Below are positions 56,303-64,000 of a DNA stretch of 64,000 bases, piece after piece. The notes beneath the pieces are model-generated. The model was given only the letters and a program-made list of their open reading frames with translations. It was not told the origin of the DNA and made no database searches. Numbering within the stretch: position 1 is the stretch's first letter; each line of letters begins with the position of its first letter. This stretch comes from Montifringilla adamsi (taxonomy: Eukaryota; Chordata; Aves; Passeriformes; Passeridae). The stretch lies in the NCBI GenBank assembly GCA_017590115.1, contig JAGGNK010008226.1:8215501-8279500 (forward strand). Direction: 5' to 3'. The position numbers and the translations under genes were made by a program.

Positions 56303-57839
56303 ACATCTCCTAACCTCAGACAGGTGTTTGTGCCCAGGCACAGCAAACACAGGAATTTCAGCCAGGTTTGTCCAAACTTGCATCACACAGACAGCTCCAG
56401 GAGCCTGGAGGGGGAAGAAGCAGTTCATATCTGGGGTGGGCTGGGAGCCCCTCATGAAGCACTTGCAAAGCAGCAGGGCAAGGTCAGCCTGGCTGGGCAA
56501 GGGCTCTGCACAGAAAGCTCCCAACCTCTCCTCAAATTATGGCAGTGGGATGAGGACGAGTGATGGGAACTTCACGCCTTCCCCACAGAAAACAGAATGT
56601 TTGCCTTCAGAACAGAAAGCCCCAAAGCAGGAGCTGCAGGAGCAGCTTTGCAGTGCCCTTGTCCCACAGAAACACAGCGCCAGTTAACTCTGGGAGTGCT
56701 GCAGAAGGGAATGTCAGCCAGCAGCCTGGCTGTGGTGACAGACCCCTGTCCTTCAGGGCTGCAGGAGAACAGCAGCAATGCAGCTCTCAGCTCCTCCACT
56801 GCAGGACAAGGGGCAGCTCCTTACCCCTCCATCCCCATCCCAGCAGCAGCTGCCTGTCCTGCCCTGCCCGAGGTCAGCAGAGGGAATCCCATCTGCTGGA
56901 GCTGTTCTGACAAACTCAGCCTGGGCAGGCACAAAAGGGGCCTGGAAGCAGGAGGGGTGGAAAAGGAAGAAGCAGCATTTATCCCTTCTGCCTGCTGCAT
57001 GGAGGAACCCGGGAAGTTTATGAGCAACGCGGATTAATCTTGGAAATGTTAAAGTTCAAGTGGTTTCTCTTGTTCTTTTGGCGAGGCTCACGTGTTTCTC
57101 CAGAAGCAGCTGAGATCCTGGCCAGGGTGTGCCCAGGGGTAGGGTTAGGGTTAGCTCTGAGCATCCATAACACTCCTCCCACTGCAGCACACACAGCTCC
57201 TGTTTGAACACACATCACAGGGAAAGGCAGAGATCACAAAACTGCTCAGAAACCTGAGCACTGACTCAGGCAGCAGCTCTGAAACGTGGAATTCTGCTCC
57301 ACACAGAGCTGGGAGTCACTCCCAGGACACTCCAGGCTGCTAAATGAGAGGTCTGGTGAGTCCATGGAGAGGAGCACTGCTGCATTCCAGCACTGGGATG
57401 GAGGGAGGCAGCACAGCTGAAATCTGGTTACAGAGAGAAGGGAAAGCAGACCACGATCGAGATGTACTGCAACTTTAATTCCAGGTTTGGAGAAATAAAT
57501 TTGAGCTAATTTGCTAAACACCATTTAATGGCTTGGGAAATTAGTTTTCCTGAATTAAGACATTATTGAATCCTGGTGTTTATGAGTTTGGGAACCTGGC
57601 AGAGCACAGAGCTCAGTGCCTGAGCTTTCTGCTCCCCTTGTACTGTGAATTACACAGGGCTGTGTGAGAACCAGGCTGGGGCAGCTCCTCCTTGGGCACC
57701 AAAACTGCCCAAGAGTGGGCTGGGGGCTGTCCAGTGAGGGCAGGGCTCAGGCTGGCACCAGCCCAGGGGGGGATGCTGGGGGCTCCTCTTTGGAGACAAA
57801 ACCACGAGGCTGCTCCTGATGGTGCCAGGGTCCCAGCCT
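56303..57839. other. Unique sequence
   Basis: No gene recognised. Contains the short telomere-like motif at 57136. Confidence 0.5.
57136..57154. repeat. Short interstitial telomere-like motif
   Basis: 'ggggtagggttagggttag': two and a half TTAGGG-type units, too short to be distinguished from chance or a repair scar. Confidence 0.6.
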
Positions 57840-58190
57840 GGCTCGGGCTGGAAGGGACCCCAGGGGCTCCAGCAGGGCCAGCCCAGGGCACAGGGCACTG
57901 CAGGGTGTCCCTGTGCCTCTGCAATATCCCCGGCAGGAGACTCCAGCCCTCTCTGGGCTCTGCTCCAGCTCAGTCCTTGCTCAGGGCAGAAGTTCTGCCT
58001 CCTGTGCAGGGGAATTGCTGGGATCAGTCCCTGTCCATGGCTCTGGGGCCATTGCTGGGCCCTGCTCTGCACCCCTCTGCACACAGAGACACCCAGGGAC
58101 ACCCAGGGCTGAGGTCCCTCTCCAGGCTGAGCAGCCCCAGCTCCCTGAGCCTTTCCTGGGCACAGAGATGCTCCAGGCTTCTCAGCATCC
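57840..58190 (-). mobile_element. CR1 LINE fragment, diverged
   Basis: Antisense: 'gctcgggctggaagggaccc' at the 3' side, 'tctccaggctgagcagcccc' and 'ctccctgagcctttcctggg' further in. The central part is poorly conserved, suggesting a different subfamily. Confidence 0.7.
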
Positions 58191-58360
58191 TAAGGTGTCA
58201 CAGCACAGGTCACAGCTGAGGTGGCCACAACACACAGCGTGTCACCACACCATTTCAGAGAGCTTCACCCCATGTACAGGAACACCAGACACGGCAGAAG
58301 GCTTTGAGCATCTGCCTTTCCTGTTCTGTACCCAGCCTTTTATCCCTGATGTTCACACAC

Positions 58361-58461
58361 TGCCCTGGGTGCCCCTGTGCCCTGGGTGCCCTCTGTTCCC
58401 TGGGTGCCCTCTGTGCCCTGGGTGCCCCCTGTGCCCTGGGTGCCCCCTGTGCCCTGGGTGG
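58361..58461. repeat. 18-bp minisatellite, 5-6 copies
   Basis: Units of 'tgccctgggtgccctctg' type. The period is a multiple of three and gives spurious frames on both strands. Confidence 0.9.
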
Positions 58462-59865
58462 TTGCTCAGCACACCTGGGCACTGCCTGGCTCCCTGCTGG
58501 CACTGCTGCTCACCTGTCCTGCAGGTGGGGATTCCAGGCAAACAGGAGCAGGGCTGGTCCCTCTGCTCTGAGCCCAGAGATCTCAGGAGATCCCCAGGGT
58601 TTCAGCAGACACTCCAGGCTTTTCACCCACCCCTCACAGCTCAAGGGCAAGGCAGGAACAGCCAGGATTTCCTGTGGTCTAATTTGTGCCTTTTGCTGTC
58701 TGGGTGACACGGTGAGGGAAGTGCTGAATTCCCTGAGAGCAGACAGAGGTCAGGAAAGGCAGACTCAGGCCATTCAGAAGGGACAGAGCAGCCAGGTCAG
58801 CTGGGAGGATGGAGCTGGAGGAACCCAGCCTGCCAAGGACACATTGGCATAAATTCTGGGAGGTTTCTTGTAGGGATGATCTGGGAATCATCTCCAGGCT
58901 CGTTGGCTCCCTGTGTGGCATTGCTGGTTGCAAATACCAAGGGCTGCATCTGAGCTGGTGCAGGATCTTTGTCCCAACCTAAGAATGTATTTTTAAAGTC
59001 AGAGTGGCCTCACTTGGAGAATGCACTGAGAGTTTCCCACTGCCTCAGAAGAGCTGGGCAGGCAGAAAGTTGCCATGATCAGTCAGGAGATGAAAAAGGA
59101 GATGAAAAATCAGAAAATTGGCTAGCTCTATTCAAGAGGAAATAAATCAGAGGGGATCCTGTAGAGATTGATGGAATTACAAAGAGAAGAGCAAGAGGCA
59201 TCAAACCTGGTACTTGGTATCTCTTGCTGGGTATAAAACACCAATTTCTAACCCAGAACTAATTTTCCTTCTGACTTACTTTGTTTCACTGATGACACAG
59301 CCTTCCATGGAGTAAAGCAGCATCCTGCAGGGAGATATCCCTGGAAAAAGAGCTGCCAGATCTTCCTGGGAGCCCACAGGGGATGGAGCCTCCTGCCTGC
59401 AGCCTCTGCCTTCCTGGGAACGTGCCTGGCCTGCTCCCAGGGATGCTCTGGAGCAGGGCACCGCGGGGCTGCACAAGGTGGAACAAATAAATGCTATTAA
59501 ATGCTGTACTCTGGGTTAAGCAAAGCCCCACAGACTTCAGTGCCACACTCTAATTCCATGATTAACTCGTTGGGTTTGGAAGGAATAACCCCAGCTAAGA
59601 GGCTTTTCTTCACCACAGCTGAGTGATGATCAGAGGAGATGACCACACTAATGTACAAGTCAGGCCACTGCAAGTTTGCCAGGAAGAGCTTGGCTGGGCT
59701 GCTGTAAACCCAGCAGGTTTAGGAGCTCCGTGTTTAGGGGAGTCCCAGGAGCATCACAGGGTGGGAAGGATAACCAAAAGGTTCTGCTTTGAGCAGATTG
59801 TACCTGAGAGGTGTCAGCAGCATCTGCCACATCCTCCCCCCCTCCACCAAGGGGGCAGGAAACTG
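58462..59865. other. Unique sequence
   Basis: No gene or named repeat recognised. Confidence 0.5.
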
Positions 59866-59940
59866 CAGCTCATTCCTGGGGCTCCTCCAGGGATGGGCAC
59901 TCCAAACCTTCCTGGGCAGCCCCTGCCAAGGCCTGAGTAC
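59866..59940 (-). mobile_element. CR1 LINE fragment
   Basis: Antisense: 'gctcctccagggatgggcac' and 'ccttcctgggcagcccctgc'. The 3' end is missing. Confidence 0.7.
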
Positions 59941-59948
59941 CCTGATTT

Positions 59949-60014
59949 AAAAAACAAAAGAACCAAACAAACAAACAAAAAAAAAAAAAAAACCAAACCA
60001 AAACAAAAAAACAA
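59949..60014. repeat. A-rich (CAAA)n tract
   Basis: Low-complexity A/C tract directly abutting the LTR-like repeat that begins at 60016. Confidence 0.9.
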
Positions 60015-60015
60015 C

Positions 60016-60288
60016 TGATGCCTTGAGAGGGCTGCCCCAGAGCAGAGGCAGGGCAGAGTTCCAGAACAAAGCAGGGATTTATTCAAAGGATCTCCTCCAT
60101 GGATCCACCTCGGGCAGCACAAGAGCCCAGCCAGGGCTGCACCCAGGATGAACCCAAATGGTCCCAAAATGCACGAGCGCTCCCGGGGTCTCTCCCTGGG
60201 ATCAGCTCTGCTCCATGTGCACATTGCAGTTCAGTGTCCAATTCCAGCTCAGCCCCTGCACTCCCATCCTTGTTTTTCTCTCTCCGAG
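60016..60288 (-). mobile_element. LTR-like repeat, inverted pair left arm
   Basis: On the minus strand the unit ends 'ggcagccctctcaaggcatca' minus one base, with AATAAA (complement of 60078-60083) about 65 bp before the end, as in an LTR. It matches the right arm (61288-61564) over about 275 bp. The 5' side of the shared region begins at a purine run 'ggagagagaaaaacaag', which could be a polypurine tract, so part of it may be internal sequence. Confidence 0.75.
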
Positions 60289-61287
60289 CTGAGGCTCCCT
60301 GGGGCCAGTCTGCTCAAGGTGGGTGCAGACCAGCAGGGAAGCAAGGACAAACTGGGCAGGTGAGCAGAGCAGAGGAGAGCTGCAGCTCCCAGCAGGGTCT
60401 GGGGCAGCTCTGAGGCTGAGCAGGGGTTCGTTTTCAGGGGTGCTGAGTTAGGAGCCATCAAAGCCCCTCCACCCCTCATTTGTGCCTCCAGTAGCCCCAG
60501 GTCTGGTCTTCATTCACTCTTTCCACGCTGCTTCTCCGTGTTGATTCAGAGCTCTACCTGCCTCTCCTTGCAATCAGCAGCATTAATTAGTTAATTAATA
60601 CCCAAAGTGAAAAGTTACAGGAATTTATTCAGGAAATTGATTTTGGCTGTGATCAGGAGATTGATCCAAGGCCCCCGTGCAGGGAGCTGCTCCTGCCCCG
60701 TGATTGCAGCAATCTGTCCCCCAGGGGGGTAATCAGGAGAGGCACCAGGAGACAAAGGAGCAGGGCTGGGAATGGCAGGCAGGCATGGAGCTCATTAACA
60801 TAAATATTCCATCCTTCCCGAGTGGGGCTGCACTATGGAATCATTTATTCCATGGCTGTAATGGGGAGAAAAATGACATCATAAGCAAAACGGAATAAAC
60901 AGCAGGATTTAATTTAATGATGGTTAGCTCATTCTAATCCCTGCACTGGCAGTCTGGGGCATGGGCACTGATTTGGATTTCATGTTCTTCTGGCTGAGAG
61001 GGAATCATTTTCCAAGGAATGGATAAAGGAGTGTGGCAGGATGCTGCCAGGTGTCCTGAGGGATGTTCCCCCTTCCTGAACGCAGCAGGAATTTCTCCAT
61101 GGAAAGAGCTGATGCTTCAGGTTTAGCTTTTCTGTTTTCCACATTCTGAGCTGCTTCAGTGTGTGGGTCTGGGCTCACATGAGGGGATGGTGAGCTCTGT
61201 GCACAGAGCAGGGACACAAAACAATTCCTGCTCCAGCTGGGCACCAAGGACAAATGATCCAAATCTCAGCCCCAGAGCACAAACCCC
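60289..61287. other. Spacer of the inverted pair
   Basis: Unique DNA. 60780-60930 is AT-rich with 'gctcattaacataaatattc' and 'aaatgacatcataagc' (CRE/AP-1-like) and is a candidate regulatory island. No gene. Confidence 0.45.
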
Positions 61288-61564
61288 GTGGGCTGGAGAG
61301 AGAAAAACAAGCAGGATGGGAGTGCAGGGGCTGAGCTGGAATTGGACACTGAACTGCAATGTGCACATGGAGCAGAGCTGATCCCAGGGAGAGACCCCGG
61401 GAGCGCTCGTGCATTTTGGGACCATTTGGGTTCATCTTGGGGGCAGCCCTGGCTGGGCTCTTGTGCTGCCCGAGGTGGATCCATGGAGATCCTTGGAATC
61501 GATCCCTGCTTTGTTCTGGAACTCTGTCTAGTCTTTGTTCTAGGGCAGCCCTCTCAAGGCATCA
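61288..61564 (+). mobile_element. LTR-like repeat, inverted pair right arm
   Basis: Mirror of the left arm: 'attttgggaccatttgggtt', 'gctgcccgaggtggatccat' and 'cctgctttgttctggaactc', ending 'aaggcatca' at 61564. The poly(A) signal is mutated (gaatcgat). Confidence 0.75.
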
Positions 61565-61810
61565 CCACCACGCTGCCCACGAGCACAGGAGGGGCCAGGA
61601 AGGCACAATTCTCATTAGCTGAGACCAATCAATTGTGGGATCAATTAAACAATCTGCTGAGCTGCGGGAGCACAGACCCTGCTGACAGACCTTTAGTGCT
61701 CCAAGATAACCTGGTTTATTGCCAGACTCCTACTGACCCTTCAGACAGGCACTTTACTTAGCTCAGGAATGGGGAGGGGCTTCAACCTATTTCTCATTTG
61801 CTTATTTACA

Positions 61811-61860
61811 GGAATAGACTAGAATAGACTAGAATAGACTAGACTAGAATAGAATAGATA
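61811..61860. repeat. 10-bp/5-bp microsatellite
   Basis: 'agaatagact' repeats shading into 'agaat' units, then AT-rich sequence to 61940. Confidence 0.9.
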
Positions 61861-61949
61861 AATAATAGAAAATTATATGTAATAATAAAATACAAATAAT
61901 TGAAAATTATAAAATATAATATAACAAATTCTGTATTTCATTTATAAGC

Positions 61950-62012
61950 TCTGGCACAGGGTGCCCAGAGAAGCAGTGCCCAAGGCCAGGCTGGATGGGT
62001 TTGGAGCAGGCT
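61950..62012 (+). mobile_element. CR1 LINE fragment
   Basis: 'ctggcacagggtgcccagag' joined to 'aagcagtgcccaaggccagg' with an internal deletion. 3' end absent. Confidence 0.75.
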
Positions 62013-63784
62013 CAGGCTGCCCAGAAGCCCCCTGAGCCCCTCTCTGCTGGCTCCCAGCCCTGGGAATGCAGAGCTCCCGGCCCAGCCAGGCTGGCACAGA
62101 GCCCTCTGTGCTGCTGGGCACTGAACCAGAGGTTTTCCTGATGAAAGGCCCAGGAGAGCTGCTGGAGCTCTGGGAGCAGCAGAGGAGGAGGCCAGGCCCC
62201 GCTGCCCTGCATGGAGAGGGCAGAATACAATTCCCAAACTGCTCCAAAAGGGAAAGCCCAGCCTTGTGCTCCTTTCTGACTGAGGCACATTGGAAGATCA
62301 ATGGGGAGATGTGATCTCCAGGAAAAGGCTCTGGGGTCTCCATCCAGCAGGGCCTAAGCCCAGCAGATCAGCAATGCCAGCAGTGCTAAACCAGCTCCCT
62401 GTGATCATCACTGCTCACACTGCAGCCTTCAAGCAGCCACAAGATTAAAGAAATTACTTCCATAAAGCATCATCTGCTCTCTTTCCTGGACAGGGCTTAG
62501 CCACACAGTCCATCAGGGAAGAACATTTTTTCCTACTAAAAAGAAACTTTTACAGTGACACTTCCTTCTGAAAATGGGCAGCTTAATGAGGAGCCACTGG
62601 GAGGAAAGAGGTGAGATTAGAAACGTAAAGCCTGGTGCTCCTGAGAGCTCTGGAGTGGAGGAACACTCCTCACCCTGTCTGCTGCTTCAAAATAAACATA
62701 TTTAGAGAAAGCCCTTCTGCTGCCCAGCCCCAGGCAGCTCCGGGTGGGAACACAAGGGCTTTATCAGCAGCAGGAGTTATCAGGCACAGATCATGCCAGG
62801 CTCCTGGCACAGCCCAGCAGCAGCTGACACCCCAGAGGGGAAGGAATCCTTCCTCCTGCCATGGCAGGACTCGCCAGGACCACGGGCAGGGAGGAGGCTG
62901 GGCAGGGGTCTGGGGATGGGGTCATGTGCAGAGAATCCCTGCCAGAGCCCCAGGGAGGGCTGAGTGGCTCTGGCAGCAGCAGGAGGGGCTGGGATTGGGT
63001 TTGGAGCTGGGGTGGGAAGAGAATTCCCTCCCTGAGCTCTGTCCTGGCTCTGCATCGCCTCCCCTGTCATTCCCAGGGCATGGATGGAGCAAACAACCTC
63101 ACAGCCTCTTTGGTTTGCCTTTGCCCAGGATCTCCCCTTGGGCAGAACTCTTCTCCAGGCAGAGGACAGGTGTGGAATGCTTAAAGACACAGCAAAGCTG
63201 GGAGGAAAGTGTTGTCTTCCTCCCTCCAAGCAGCTCCACGCCCTTCTGATGTTGGAGCCCAGCTCTGCAGTCAGCACTCCCAATAAGCAGAATAATTTAC
63301 AGAGAAACCTGACCATGCAGCTCATGGAAGCAGCGAGCAGGACACTCCAGCTCTTCATTTCTGCATTGGAATTTGCAGTTTCCTTTAGCTTTTTAAAATT
63401 AAAAGTCAAAATGGAATTTTTTTTTTCAGAAACTGCCCAAAGCAAAGACTTTAATTTTTAAGCAGTTCACTGTTCTGCTTTCCCCAGAGCATCCCAGGGC
63501 AATGGAGTTTTTGGTGTAGCAATTTCAGAAGCTGACATGGAGCAAACTCTCTCTGTTCACTGCTGAGACCTCAGCAACAGAAAACAGCAGCAGTGATTTG
63601 AAAGATTTACTCATTTTTAATTAGTGAGAAGCCAAAGTCCATCAGTGCCTCACCTGGACTCCTCTCCTGTCAGTGCCAGAGAAGAGAGAGCATCAGTTCT
63701 GCTGTGCTGAGACCTCTCCTGCCTCTTCAACCACAGCCACTCATCACTGACTGAGCCCACAGCCAGCCAGGGACTGCAGTGCCC
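62013..63784. other. Unique sequence
   Basis: Overlapping frames of up to 221 codons on both strands (62635-63445) have no recognisable domain. No gene supported. Confidence 0.5.
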
Positions 63785-64000
63785 CTTTATGTCCAGAAAC
63801 CCTCTTTATGTCCAGTAATCTCCTTTATTCCCAGAAACCCCCTTTACTCCCAGAAACCCCCTTTACTCCCAGAAATCCCTTTTATGTCCAGAAATCCCCT
63901 TTATGTCCAGAAATCTTCTTTATGTCCAGAAACCTCCTTTATGTCCAAAAACCCCCTTTATGCCCAGCAATCCCCTTAATATCCAGAAATCCCCTTTACT
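63785..64000. repeat. 18-19 bp minisatellite, cut by window end
   Basis: About 11 units of 'ctttatgtccagaaatccc' type with tactcc and tattcc variants, still in progress at the last base. Confidence 0.94.

Noticed and set aside
60016..61564. A complete endogenous retrovirus between two LTRs
   Set aside because: The arms are inverted rather than direct, and the 1-kb spacer has no viral coding sequence.
1..64000. tRNA, rRNA or other structural RNA genes
   Set aside because: No tRNA A/B boxes in the right arrangement and no rRNA-like segments were noticed on either strand. A covariance-model scan would be needed to exclude small RNAs.

Overview
The window looks like songbird (passerine) nuclear DNA, and I find no convincing protein-coding gene in it. 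The organism call rests on about thirty fragments of the 3' end of CR1 LINEs in their GC-rich passerine form (a 'ccctggatccctggcagtgccc' type core), on several avian endogenous-retrovirus LTR types, and on many GC-rich minisatellites with AT-rich unique islands between them. Every long open frame falls in low-complexity sequence, a tandem array or a mobile-element fragment. Methionine starts are random, no recognised domain appears, and no chain of exons can be assembled. The window is therefore intergenic or deep intronic. The species and chromosome cannot be read from it.

Layout: 0-9 kb is unique DNA with CR1 fragments and two candidate conserved islands. 9.5-13.4 kb holds three solo LTRs of two families; two of them, from one family in opposite orientation, flank a 55-bp minisatellite. 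14.3-17.1 kb has a G-rich higher-order minisatellite with canonical G-quadruplex motifs and a 42-bp array that starts at a CR1 3' end. 15.9-22.2 kb holds three copies of another LTR family, a T/G tract, a further LTR and a 49-base A run. 22.5-33.1 kb is dominated by five long arrays (periods 28, 22, 22, 20 and 21 bp). 35-38 kb carries a class II-like solo LTR with a perfect 6-bp target duplication and an LTR ending in GGCATCA. 38-53 kb mixes CR1, shorter arrays and a pair of unclassified 330-bp direct repeats. 54-64 kb ends with an inverted pair of LTR-like repeats 1 kb apart and an 18-19 bp array that runs off the window.

No gene products act together here. What the sequence records is repeated LTR insertion followed by collapse to solo LTRs (about fourteen insertions and no internal gag, pol or env), CR1 retroposition with heavy 5' truncation, and local tandem expansion. 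Fourteen arrays of roughly 100 bp or more occupy about 5 kb. The most plausible functional sequence is a handful of AT-rich unique islands with homeodomain- or POU-like motifs that may be distal enhancers. No conservation data were available to test this.
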